Source: Castellaniella sp049650445 (lineage in GTDB: Bacteria; Pseudomonadota; Gammaproteobacteria; Burkholderiales; Burkholderiaceae_B). Taken from it: a stretch of 51,455 nt of DNA. The stretch's first letter is position 1. The number at the start of each line of letters is the position of its first letter. This document shows positions 23,910-31,760 of this stretch, in pieces. The notes under the pieces were generated by a model that searched no databases, had not been told where the DNA came from, and saw only the letters and a list, made by a program, of their open reading frames with translations. The translations under genes were made by a program, and so were the position numbers. The stretch covers positions 1 to 51,455 of the forward strand of contig NZ_JBASAD010000013.1 of assembly GCF_049650445.1 (NCBI RefSeq), read 5' to 3'.

Positions 23910-25073
23910 TTATTTCTTGCCCAGGGGCGGCAGGATTTCTCTGACTTTCTGGCGGCCGTTGTCCACCTGCACCAGAAAGCTTTCGCGGTCCAGATCACCC
24001 TTGTCGTCAATCGAGACGTCCATCAGAACACCCGGATGGTCCTTGGTCGAGATGTGGATGCCATGCAGGGTCTTGGCCACCAGTTCGCGGTCGAACTTGC
24101 CGGCCTTCTCGATGGCCGCCTTGAGGATGTAGATCCCGGTGTAGCCCTTGATCCCGTTATGATCCGACACGTAGCCATAGGCCTTCTGGAAGTCCTCGCT
24201 GTACTTTTTCATGCCACGGATGGGCGCATCCACCGTCAGGCCGACGTGGGCGATGGCGCCCTCGGCAGCGGGCCCCGCCAGCTCAATGACCTTCTGACCC
24301 GTGAGCGTGGTCTCGCCGATGACCGGCTTGTCCCAGCCCTGCTTCTTGAGTTCGCGCAGCAGGCGGGCGGATTCTTCTTCGTTCAGGTAGGCGAAGATGG
24401 CGTCGGCGTTGCTCTGCTTGGCCTTGAGCACAGCCGCACTGAAGTCCACCTGGCCGGTGCTGGTCGAAATGTCATCGGCGACTTTCACGTGGGTGCTCTT
24501 GAGCGCCTCGATGATGGCGTCACGCCCGCCCTTGCCGAAGTCGTTGTTGACGTAGATCACAGCCACGCTGTTGATGTCCGGACGGCCGTCGAGATAGCGC
24601 GCGACCTTGGGCATCGCATCGGCCTGGGTCAGGCTGGTGCGAAAGACGTAGGGATTGCCCTTTTGAGTGATGGCCGCAGCCTCGCCGCCGATGAAGTTGG
24701 GCACACCGGCCGCTTCGGTCGTGGCCATGCTGACCATGATCGAGCCCGAGAACACCGGGCCGAACACGGCGAAGACGTCATCGTCTATCGCCTTCTGGGA
24801 CAGGCCCTTGGCGATGCCGGGGTTGGTCTGCGTATCGGCCGAAGTCACCTCGATCTGGCGGCCCAGAATGCCGCCGGCCGCGTTGATTTCCTTGATGGCC
24901 AGGTCCGCCCCGTTCTTGAAATTGGTACCGGCAGTCGTCCCCGGGCCCGTCAGTTCGACGACCTCGGCGATCTTGACGGTATCGGCGGCGGACGCGGGCG
25001 CAGCCAGTCCTCCGACGGCTGCGGCCAGCGCACTCGCCAGGGCCAGCTTCTTGAGCATGATCAGTGTTTTCAT
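23910..25073 (-). CDS. ABC transporter substrate-binding protein (branched-chain/HAAT type), first copy
   Basis: 387 residues. The signal peptide spans about 1-29 (ending PASAADTV). The mature protein is a type I periplasmic-binding fold (Peripla_BP_6) with ELTGPGTTAGTNFKNG and FGPVFSGSIMVSMATTEAAGVP. AAGGAG lies 6 nt before the ATG. It feeds LivHMGF encoded directly downstream. The gene at 33848 encodes a close paralogue with the same insert and motif pattern. The ligand is unknown; the conserved pair suggests related ligands. Confidence 0.94.
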   Translation of the reverse strand: MKTLIMLKKLALASALAAAVGGLAAPASAADTVKIAEVVELTGPGTTAGTNFKNGADLAIKEINAAGGILGRQIEVTSADTQTNPGIAKGLSQKAIDDDVFAVFGPVFSGSIMVSMATTEAAGVPNFIGGEAAAITQKGNPYVFRTSLTQADAMPKVARYLDGRPDINSVAVIYVNNDFGKGGRDAIIEALKSTHVKVADDISTSTGQVDFSAAVLKAKQSNADAIFAYLNEEESARLLRELKKQGWDKPVIGETTLTGQKVIELAGPAAEGAIAHVGLTVDAPIRGMKKYSEDFQKAYGYVSDHNGIKGYTGIYILKAAIEKAGKFDRELVAKTLHGIHISTKDHPGVLMDVSIDDKGDLDRESFLVQVDNGRQKVREILPPLGKK

Positions 25074-25116
25074 ATTGTCTCCTTGAGTGATGCTGTGTGG
25101 CGCCGAACAGTAGGTG

Positions 25117-26880
25117 TCAGTCCACGCTGACGTGAGAAATCTTCTTGCCCGGCGAATAGATGTCGAGAATGTTCCAATGCCCGGACGTGGGAACCGGATT
25201 ATTGCGCATCAGAACATCGATGACTGAAGGTTTCTTGCTGCTTATAGCATGCGCGAGCGCCTCCTTGAATTCTGCTGCACTCTGGACCTGAACGCCTTGC
25301 GCGCCATAGGCGCGGGCGATCGCGGCGTAATCCGGCGTGTAGGGCTTGCCGTCCTTGGCGAAGACCGTGCCGGTCGTCGTGCCGTAGTGCGCCTTCTGCA
25401 GCCCGGCGATCGTGCCGAACGCGCAGTTGTTCATCACCACCCACACGACGGGGATGTTTTCCTCGACCGCAGTCGCCAGCAGCGCGGGATTCTGGCCGAA
25501 ACCGCCATCGCCCACCAGGGACACCACCACGCGGTCCGGGCACGCCAGCTTGGCGCCCAGGGCGCCGGGCGCGCCAAAGCCCATGGTGGCATAGCCGCCC
25601 GGGGTCAGGATGCTGCCCGGCTCATAGATGGGGAACTGCTGACCCACGCCATTCTTGTTCCAGCCCACGTCGGTCGTGATGATCGCATCGCGCGGCAGGA
25701 CGGCGCGGACGTCGGACAGGATGCGCTCGGGCATCATCGGGAAGGCATCGCTTTCGATGGCCTCGGTGTTGCCGGAACTGAACGCGCTGCGCTGCACCGC
25801 CAGGCGTTCGCGCAGCGGCTCATTGCGGCGCGGCTGGGGCAGCATTTCGCGGGCCACGCGGTTCAGCACCTTGAGCGCCTGCTTGAGGTCGGCCACGGCG
25901 CCGATCTGCGCCGGATAGTTGCGGCCGATTTCGGCCGGATCGATGTCGATGTGGATCAGGCGGGTGCCGGGGAAGCGGAAGGTGTATTCGTTTTCCCAGG
26001 AACTGCAGTCGGCCTCGGCGAAACGCGTGCCCAGACCCAGCACCAGATCGGCGTTGAGGCAGGCGTCGTTGACGAATTGCGCGCCCCAGAAGCCGGTCAT
26101 GCCCAGGATCAGCGGATGATCGTCCGGCAGCACGCCCTTGCCCATCAGCGTGTGGGCGACCGGCACGCCCAGGTGGTCGACCAGTTCGGCCAGCTCCCGG
26201 GCGGCATCCGCCAGGATCACCCCGCCGCCGGCATAGATCACCGGCTGCTTGGCGTCGAGCAGTTCCTGGATGATGCGCCGGGCCAGGGTGTCGTCGATCG
26301 AGGGCTTTTCCAGTTGCTTGGTGTGACCCCGCAGCCGATCGAACAGCGCGGTGTCGACTTCCTGGGAAAAGATGTCCATGGGCACGGAGACCAGCACCGG
26401 ACCGGGACGGCCGCTTTCGGCCAGTTGGAAAGCCTTTTCGAGGATTTCCGGGAACAGGTCCGGGCGGTCGACGCGCCAGGCCCGCTTGACGAAGGGACGA
26501 TAGATTTCCCACTGGGCGGCATCGGCGTGCAGATTGATTTCCTGGTGCGGATGCTTGCCGTAAAAATGGCTGGGAATGTCGCCGGCGATCACGACCATGG
26601 GGATGGAATCGAGCGCGGCATTGGCCACACCGGTCGCGGCATTGGTCAGGCCGGGTCCAAGGTGGCTCAGGACCACGGCGGCCTTGCGGGTCATCCGGGC
26701 ATAGCCGTCCGCTGCGTGCGAAGCGATCTGCTCGTGACGCGTGTTGACGAAACGGATGGAACTGCTTTTACCCAGTTCCGTCAGCACGGCGATATTGGTG
26801 TGGCCGCACAGGCCGAAGACGTGTTCGACCCCGCGCTCTTCGAGGTAACGGACCAACTGGCGGGAAATGAGTTCTTGCAT
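25117..26880 (-). CDS. ThDP-dependent enzyme of the acetolactate-synthase superfamily
   Basis: 587 residues with three domains: N-terminal Pyr (catalytic Glu50 in NTRHEQIASHAADGYAR), a central FAD/regulatory-like domain, and C-terminal PP with the ThDP motif GDGGFG (457-462) through Asn484-Asn485. It is active-site complete and could ligate, cleave or decarboxylate 2-oxo acids or 2-hydroxyacyl-CoA esters. It is downstream of CaiB and a citrate-synthase-like gene in one operon, so a CoA-linked C-C bond reaction is attractive. True acetolactate synthase is less likely because no small regulatory subunit gene is present. Specificity unresolved. Confidence 0.88.
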   Translation of the reverse strand: MQELISRQLVRYLEERGVEHVFGLCGHTNIAVLTELGKSSSIRFVNTRHEQIASHAADGYARMTRKAAVVLSHLGPGLTNAATGVANAALDSIPMVVIAGDIPSHFYGKHPHQEINLHADAAQWEIYRPFVKRAWRVDRPDLFPEILEKAFQLAESGRPGPVLVSVPMDIFSQEVDTALFDRLRGHTKQLEKPSIDDTLARRIIQELLDAKQPVIYAGGGVILADAARELAELVDHLGVPVAHTLMGKGVLPDDHPLILGMTGFWGAQFVNDACLNADLVLGLGTRFAEADCSSWENEYTFRFPGTRLIHIDIDPAEIGRNYPAQIGAVADLKQALKVLNRVAREMLPQPRRNEPLRERLAVQRSAFSSGNTEAIESDAFPMMPERILSDVRAVLPRDAIITTDVGWNKNGVGQQFPIYEPGSILTPGGYATMGFGAPGALGAKLACPDRVVVSLVGDGGFGQNPALLATAVEENIPVVWVVMNNCAFGTIAGLQKAHYGTTTGTVFAKDGKPYTPDYAAIARAYGAQGVQVQSAAEFKEALAHAISSKKPSVIDVLMRNNPVPTSGHWNILDIYSPGKKISHVSVD

Positions 26881-26892
26881 GAGACCTGTCTC

Positions 26893-27735
26893 CTAAGACT
26901 GCTGTGACTGCTGTTCTGGAAGTTCCGCGTGCTGCGGGCCCGTATAGGCATAGGGAATGGAGGGCGGCATGGGCCCCTTGATCCGGCGGCCTTCGCGCAT
27001 CTGCTCCCAGGCGTGGGCCAGAATGCCGACCGAGCGCGACAGAATGAAAATCCCCCGGCCGAGTTCCGGCTCGAAACCGAGTTCGGCATAGATCACCGCA
27101 GTCACGCCATCGATGTTCATGGGGATGTGGCGGCCCTTTTCCTGCTCCAGGATGGCCTCGACCTGGCGGCCGATCCGGGCGAATTCGCCCGACACCACAC
27201 CCTGTGCGACCGCCTCGTCGACCAGGGCCAGCAGCCGCTTGGCGCGCGGATCGCGCGGATGGAAGCGATGGCCGAAACCAGGCACGATCTTGCCGTGTTC
27301 GGCCCGATACGCATCCAGGGCAGCCTGCACGGGCTGCGGCTCACCGCGCCCGGCGCGCGCCTGGCTGTCCCGATAGATTTCCATGCACTGCTGGCCCGCC
27401 CCGCCGTGGATGTCTCCCAGGACGTTGACCGCCGAGCCCATGGCGCCGTTCAGATCCACCCCGCAACTGATCGCCATGCGGGAAATCGCGATGGAGGGTG
27501 CATGCGGGCCATGGTCGACCGAGGAGACCAGCGCGGCTTCGAGCAACGCCGCCTGGGCCTTGCCCGGCAGTTCGCCGCGCAGCATGAGCCAGATCATTTC
27601 CGGAAAGCTGATCCGGCCGATCAGATCCTGGATGGCATGCCCGCGGATGCTGATCTCGCCGGGATGAATGTCGATGATATCCGTGGACCACCAGCGACTG
27701 GCCTGATCCACACGATCGTCGTGCTGTGTCGTCAT
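26893..27735 (-). CDS. Citrate-synthase-fold enzyme, citryl-CoA-lyase-like
   Basis: 280 residues, much shorter than citrate synthase (about 430) but with the catalytic triad placed as in that family: His110 (GDIHGGAG), His156 (PGFGHRFHP) and Asp209 (MNIDGVTAVIYAELG). Short members of this fold include citryl-CoA lyases, which cleave a 3-hydroxy-3-carboxyacyl-CoA to acetyl-CoA and an oxo acid. It lies 18 bp after a CaiB CoA-transferase and 12 bp before a ThDP enzyme. That suggests a CoA-transfer then cleavage sequence; the real substrate is unknown. Confidence 0.82.
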   Translation of the reverse strand: MTTQHDDRVDQASRWWSTDIIDIHPGEISIRGHAIQDLIGRISFPEMIWLMLRGELPGKAQAALLEAALVSSVDHGPHAPSIAISRMAISCGVDLNGAMGSAVNVLGDIHGGAGQQCMEIYRDSQARAGRGEPQPVQAALDAYRAEHGKIVPGFGHRFHPRDPRAKRLLALVDEAVAQGVVSGEFARIGRQVEAILEQEKGRHIPMNIDGVTAVIYAELGFEPELGRGIFILSRSVGILAHAWEQMREGRRIKGPMPPSIPYAYTGPQHAELPEQQSQQS

Positions 27736-27753
27736 CTTTCGTGCCGCCCCTTT

Positions 27754-28956
27754 CTAAATGGCTCGTTCATCGCGCAGGCGCTCGATCTCGGCCTGCGTAT
27801 AACCCAGTTCCGCCAGAATCGGCTCGGTGTGCTCACCCAGGACCGGCGGCGGCGTCTCGATGTCGGGGCTGCCGCCGGCCATCTTGAACCCCGCCCGGGC
27901 CAGCTTGATCGGGCGGCCCACGCCCGGCACCTCGTCGAACGACTTGAGCAGCGCCCGCTCGACGATCTGCGGATGGCTGAGTGCGTCCGGCACACTCAGC
28001 ACACGCCCGGAAGGGATGCCGATCCCGGAGAGGATGCGCTCCCATTCATGCGCGGTTTTTTCACTCAGGGCCCGCTCGATCTCGACCGTCAGGGCCGCCC
28101 GGTTCTTCTTGCGGTTCTCGCGTCCGGCGAACCGAGGGTCGACCTTCAGTTCGGGGCGGCCGATCACATCCATCAGCGCTTCGAACTGTTCCTGCTTGTT
28201 CGCGGCGATGTTCAGCGGGCCGTCCCCGGTCCTGAACGTGCCGGAAGGCACCGCCGTGAAATTCTCGTTGCCCATGGGGCGCGGATCGACGCCGGCGATC
28301 AGATAGTTCGACACCACCCACCCCATGGTGACGATAGTGGAATCCAGCATGGAGACGTCGATGAAATCACCCTCGCCGGTGCGCTGCTGGCGCACCAGGG
28401 CGCTGGCCACGGCAAATGCCGCCGTGATCCCGCCGATGGTGTCGGCCATCGGATAGCCCACGCGCAGCGGCGCGGAGTCTTCGGTACCGGTGATGCTCAT
28501 CACACCCGACAGCCCCTGGACGATCTGGTCGTACGCGGGCGCGTGGCGCATGGGGCCGTCCTGGCCAAAGCCGGAGATCGCGCAATACACGAGCCTGGGA
28601 TTGACCGCCTTGAGCGCCTCGTAGCCCACACCCAGGCGATCCATCACGCCGGGCCGGAAGTTCTCGATCAAGGCGTCGGCGGATGCGACCAGACGGCACA
28701 GGACTTCGCGGCCCGCTGCGGATTTCAGATTCAGGGTGATGGAACGCTTGCCGCCGTTCTGGGCCAGAAAGGACGCGCCCATGCCGCGCCCGTTGAGCTC
28801 GGTGTCGGCGCCCAGTTGGCGGGCGAGATCGCCCGACCCCGGCACTTCGACCTTGATGACCTCGGCGCCGAGCAGCGCGAACTGATAGGCACAGAACGGC
28901 CCCGCCAGGACATTCGTCAGATCCAATACACGGATACCCGCCAGGGCCTTTGCCAT
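27754..28956 (-). CDS. CaiB/BaiF family CoA-transferase, second copy
   Basis: 400 residues. N-terminal GIRVLDLTNVLAGPFCAYQFALLGAEVIKVEVP and the conserved GRxxxxLNLKS-type segment are followed by YPMADTIGG, which is where the catalytic aspartate is expected. It is full length. First gene of the eight-gene operon through livF, with operator/promoter site B 45 bp upstream. Probably activates the imported acid as its CoA ester; it is only distantly similar to the CaiB at 15694. Confidence 0.92.
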   Translation of the reverse strand: MAKALAGIRVLDLTNVLAGPFCAYQFALLGAEVIKVEVPGSGDLARQLGADTELNGRGMGASFLAQNGGKRSITLNLKSAAGREVLCRLVASADALIENFRPGVMDRLGVGYEALKAVNPRLVYCAISGFGQDGPMRHAPAYDQIVQGLSGVMSITGTEDSAPLRVGYPMADTIGGITAAFAVASALVRQQRTGEGDFIDVSMLDSTIVTMGWVVSNYLIAGVDPRPMGNENFTAVPSGTFRTGDGPLNIAANKQEQFEALMDVIGRPELKVDPRFAGRENRKKNRAALTVEIERALSEKTAHEWERILSGIGIPSGRVLSVPDALSHPQIVERALLKSFDEVPGVGRPIKLARAGFKMAGGSPDIETPPPVLGEHTEPILAELGYTQAEIERLRDERAI

Positions 28957-28996
28957 TCTGTTCCTCTTCTATGCTGATGCGAATCGCTATACACCA

Positions 28997-29025
28997 ACTC
29001 TAGAACACAATTCTATTCTACGCAA
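28997..29025 (-). promoter_or_regulatory. Promoter and operator site B of the CaiB-Liv operon
   Basis: Minus strand: TTGCGT (-35, 29020-29025), 17 bp, TAGAGT (-10, 28997-29002). The near-perfect palindrome TAGAAC-ACA-ATTCTA occupies 29001-29015. Read on the minus strand it begins 4 bp after the -35 and ends on the first two bases of the -10. The same layout recurs at sites D and E. Confidence 0.65.
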
Positions 29026-29046
29026 CAACTTTTTAGAATCTGGTTT

Positions 29047-29862
29047 TTATTCTTCGCGCAACAGGGACATGGCTTCAGACACATCCGGGCGCACGCCGCG
29101 CCACAGCAGGAACCCCTCGGCGGCCTGGCTCACCAGCATGCCCAGACCATCGGAGATACGCGCCGCACCGCCCTGAGAAGCATCTTCCATGAAGGCCGTA
29201 TGCCCCTTGTTGTAGGCCAGCTCGTAAGCCAGGGAGCCCTCGGCGAAGATTCCCTCGGGCAGCGGCAGACGCTCGCCCGTCAGACTGACCGAGGTGGCGT
29301 TGATGACGACGTCGAACCGGCCGCCTTCGGCGAGCGGGATCGGCCCAGCCTCGATCCTGCCGCGTTCGGCACGGTCGCCCACAATGGCATGCGCCTTGCT
29401 TTCCGTGCGATTCACCACGAGGAAATAGGCCGGCCCCGCCTCCAGCAGCGGCAGGAAGATGCCCCGGGAGGCGCCACCGGCGCCGATGACCAGCAGACGG
29501 CGTCCCGCCAGGGAGACCCCCATCCGCTCCTGAATATCGTTGACCAGCCCTGCACCATCGGTGTTGTCGCCGTAGACGCCCGTCTCATCGAATTTCAGTG
29601 TGTTGATGGCCTGCGCGGCGCGCGCGCGGTCGGACATCTCGTCGACCAGGTCGAGCGCATCGAGCTTGAAGGGCGCCGTGACGTTCATCCCCTTGCCGCC
29701 CTCGCCCATGAAGCGGCGCACCGTCTCGTGAAAGGTGCCGGCGGTCGCCAGGATGGCTTCATAGCTCATGTCCTGGCCTAGCTGGCGCGCGAAAGCCGTC
29801 TGCAGGAGCGGGGACTTGGATTGCGCCACGGGGTTGCCGATGATGGCATAGCGATCAGTCAT
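29047..29862 (-). CDS. aroE: Shikimate dehydrogenase (AroE), second copy
   Basis: 271 residues, the length of canonical AroE. Substrate serines 15 and 17 (QSKSP), catalytic Lys66 (GMNVTAPFK) and Asp102 (DNTDGAGL) are intact. The cofactor loop is GAGGASRGI with the NRTESKA basic motif typical of NADP binding. It is very similar to the gene at 30790, so a local duplication is likely. It has its own promoter (29898-29926). Given the neighbours, a catabolic or analogue-specific dehydrogenase is more likely than the biosynthetic enzyme, although a genome search would be needed to exclude that this is the housekeeping copy. Confidence 0.9.
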   Translation of the reverse strand: MTDRYAIIGNPVAQSKSPLLQTAFARQLGQDMSYEAILATAGTFHETVRRFMGEGGKGMNVTAPFKLDALDLVDEMSDRARAAQAINTLKFDETGVYGDNTDGAGLVNDIQERMGVSLAGRRLLVIGAGGASRGIFLPLLEAGPAYFLVVNRTESKAHAIVGDRAERGRIEAGPIPLAEGGRFDVVINATSVSLTGERLPLPEGIFAEGSLAYELAYNKGHTAFMEDASQGGAARISDGLGMLVSQAAEGFLLWRGVRPDVSEAMSLLREE

Positions 29863-29879
29863 GACAGGGTCTGCGTCTC

Positions 29880-29926
29880 GATGAAGAAGAAGTCTTCATC
29901 TTAGGAGGGTTTTCCACCCTACGCAA
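29880..29926 (-). promoter_or_regulatory. Promoter of the second aroE, with internal palindrome and leader hairpin
   Basis: Minus strand: TTGCGT (-35, 29921-29926), 17 bp, TAAGAT (-10, 29898-29903). The spacer contains the 5-5-5 palindrome AGGGT-TTTCC-ACCCT (29906-29920). Just downstream, GATGAAGA / TCTTCATC (29880-29887 with 29893-29900) makes an 8-bp hairpin at the expected 5' end of the transcript. The -35 is identical to those of sites B and D, but the TAGAAC-type palindrome is absent apart from a half site (29931-29936). Confidence 0.5.
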
Positions 29927-29962
29927 CCGAGTTCTATTATCTGAGCGCTATCGATACCGCGA

Positions 29963-30793
29963 TCAATCCCCAAATCCAAACAGGCGGCGCGGCGTATCCC
30001 ACATGACCTGGCGCCGCGCCTGGGCATCGGGCATCAGGTCCTGAGCCAGCAAGAGCAGAGGACCGTAATCCAGGCGTTCGGGGGCCCTCAGAAACGGCCA
30101 GTCCGAGGCCCACAGACACCCTTCCGGACCAAAGGCGTCGAGCAGGGCCTGCTGATAAGGCCGCGTGTCCGCGAAGGGATAGGCCATGGTGGAGAACTTG
30201 GACATGCCCGACAGCTTGACCAGCGCCCGCCCGGTATCGGCCAGGCGCAGCAACGCCTGGAACCCGGGCTGGTTCAGGCCTGCCGCGGTGTCGGGACGGC
30301 CCGAGTGATCGACCAGCAGCCGGGTGCGGGTGCGTCCGATCAGCGGCAGCAGGCCGAGCAACTGATCTTTCTCGTATTGGATCTGGGCAAACATGTCCAG
30401 GTCGGCCAGCCGGTTGAACAGGGTATCGGCCTGGCTGAAGTGCTCGACCCCCTCGAGGGAGACGTTCACCGTGACGCCCAGGACGCCCTGCGACCTGAGC
30501 TCGGCGAGCCGGGCGGCCGACACGTCATTGGGCACGACCCCGACGCCCTTGAACCGGCCTTCGCCCTGCGCGATCGCATCGAGCATGCAACGATTGTCGA
30601 ACCCGTAGCCCGAATTCGGTCCCACCAGCAGCGCATGCCGCACGCCGTACGCCCGCATGACGGCGCGGAACTGGATCGCAGTGCCGATTTCCTGCCCTGC
30701 CGGTCGGTAGCGCGTGTCCTCGCGATAGGGGAAACGTTGGGGATCGATGATGTGAAGATGGCAATCGATCCTGGGTTCGTCGAACACGCTCAC
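29963..30793 (-). CDS. Amidohydrolase-2 family protein, 2-pyrone-4,6-dicarboxylate lactonase-like
   Basis: 276-residue TIM-barrel hydrolase. The N-terminus has the metal-type motif DCHLHIIDP followed by FPYREDTRYRP, as in LigI-type lactonases. The C-terminus has ASDWPFLRAPERLDYGPLL and WDTPRRLFGF, typical of the family. The start is taken as GTG at 30793, which overlaps the aroE stop as GTGA; the longer frame would begin deep inside aroE. It probably hydrolyses a lactone formed from an oxidised ring or cyclitol acid. It is co-transcribed with the third AroE copy. Confidence 0.83.
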   Translation of the reverse strand: MSVFDEPRIDCHLHIIDPQRFPYREDTRYRPAGQEIGTAIQFRAVMRAYGVRHALLVGPNSGYGFDNRCMLDAIAQGEGRFKGVGVVPNDVSAARLAELRSQGVLGVTVNVSLEGVEHFSQADTLFNRLADLDMFAQIQYEKDQLLGLLPLIGRTRTRLLVDHSGRPDTAAGLNQPGFQALLRLADTGRALVKLSGMSKFSTMAYPFADTRPYQQALLDAFGPEGCLWASDWPFLRAPERLDYGPLLLLAQDLMPDAQARRQVMWDTPRRLFGFGD

Positions 30794-31602
30794 CGCAGCA
30801 TGGCCATGACGGGCTCGACGTCGGGCCGACACCCGAACCACAGGCGATAGGATTCCGCCGCCTGCCCGACCAGCATGCCCAGACCGTCCGCCACATGCGC
30901 GGCGCCCAGCCGGCGGGCATCGCTCATGAAAGCGGTGTCGCCCCGGCCATACACCAGGTCATAGGCCAGCGCATCCGGGGCAAAGACCCCACGCTCCAGA
31001 GGCAGATGGGCGTCACTGAGACTGGCGGAAGTGGCGTTGATGATGATGTCGAAGGCGCCTTCCTCGACCGCACCCAGCGGGCCGGCTGCGACAATCTGCG
31101 GGGACGCGCCGCAGGCTTCCACCAGTTCGTGCGCCTTGCGCTCGGTGCGGTTGACCAGCAGCAGGTGGGCCGGCCGGGCTTCGAGCAGCGGCAGCAGAAT
31201 GCCGCGTGCCGCCCCCCCCGCGCCGATGATGAGGATGCGGCGGTTTTCCAGCGTGACCCCCAGGCGATCCCGGATGTCGCTGACCAGGCCCACGCCATCC
31301 GTGTTGTCGCCATGGACACCCTCGGCACTGAATTTGAGTGTGTTGATGGCCTGGGCGGCACGCGCCCGGTCGGACAGGGTATTGGCGAATTCCAGCGCGG
31401 CAAGCTTGAACGGCGCGGTGACGTTCATGCCCTTGCCGCCCTCGTCGATGAACCGCTGGACGGTCTGGACGAAATCTTCGTGGGTCGCCAGCAATTTGTC
31501 GTACTGGAGCGCGTGACCGAATTGACGCGCGAACGCCGTGTGCAGAATGGGGGACTTCGATTGGGATATCGGATTGCCGATGACGGCGTAGCGATCGGTC
31601 AT
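30790..31602 (-). CDS. aroE: Shikimate dehydrogenase (AroE), third copy
   Basis: 270 residues. Ser15/Ser17 (QSKSP), Lys66 and Asp102 (DNTDGVGL) are intact, as are the cofactor loop GAGGAARGI and NRTERKA. It aligns without gaps to the copy at 29047 over most of its length and shares its first five residues. It is translationally coupled to the lactonase-like gene. Divergent from the TIM-barrel gene at 31761 with operator site D between them. Likely oxidises a shikimate-like compound for the adjacent lactonase or dehydratase; direction and substrate are inferred. Confidence 0.9.
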   Translation of the reverse strand: MTDRYAVIGNPISQSKSPILHTAFARQFGHALQYDKLLATHEDFVQTVQRFIDEGGKGMNVTAPFKLAALEFANTLSDRARAAQAINTLKFSAEGVHGDNTDGVGLVSDIRDRLGVTLENRRILIIGAGGAARGILLPLLEARPAHLLLVNRTERKAHELVEACGASPQIVAAGPLGAVEEGAFDIIINATSASLSDAHLPLERGVFAPDALAYDLVYGRGDTAFMSDARRLGAAHVADGLGMLVGQAAESYRLWFGCRPDVEPVMAMLR

Positions 31603-31701
31603 CGCGGGCTCCTGCGCGTGCGAAAAGGGACTAAGGATACGGTGCGGATTTCCCGATGTAAACCGGCTCTCGATTTTACAGAACTCAATTTCATTTTGAT
31701 G

Positions 31702-31730
31702 TTGCGTCTTTTAGAATAGAGTTCTATATT
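31702..31730 (+). promoter_or_regulatory. Promoter and operator site D upstream of the TIM-barrel gene
   Basis: Plus strand: TTGCGT (-35, 31702-31707), 17 bp, TATATT (-10, 31725-31730). The palindrome TAGAAT-AGA-GTTCTA (31712-31726) starts 4 bp after the -35 and ends on the first two -10 bases, exactly as at site B. The site lies in the 158-bp gap between divergent genes and may also influence the aroE-lactonase unit. Confidence 0.68.
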
Positions 31731-31760
31731 AAATAAACTTCGCCTTTCAGGATCTTTGCA

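Noticed and set aside
25117..26880. Calling the ThDP enzyme a biosynthetic acetolactate synthase (ilvB)
   Set aside because: No regulatory-subunit or ilvC gene follows, and the operon context is CoA-linked catabolism and transport.
25249..28977. Two long plus-strand frames (about 550 and 680 codons) opposite the ThDP, lyase and CaiB genes
   Set aside because: Both are antisense to genes with complete active sites, and their translations look like reverse-frame GC-rich shadows.
29034..29057. TAGAAT...ATTCT around the end of the second aroE as another operator
   Set aside because: The half sites are 9 bp apart instead of 3 and overlap the stop codon region; probably chance in an AT-rich stretch.
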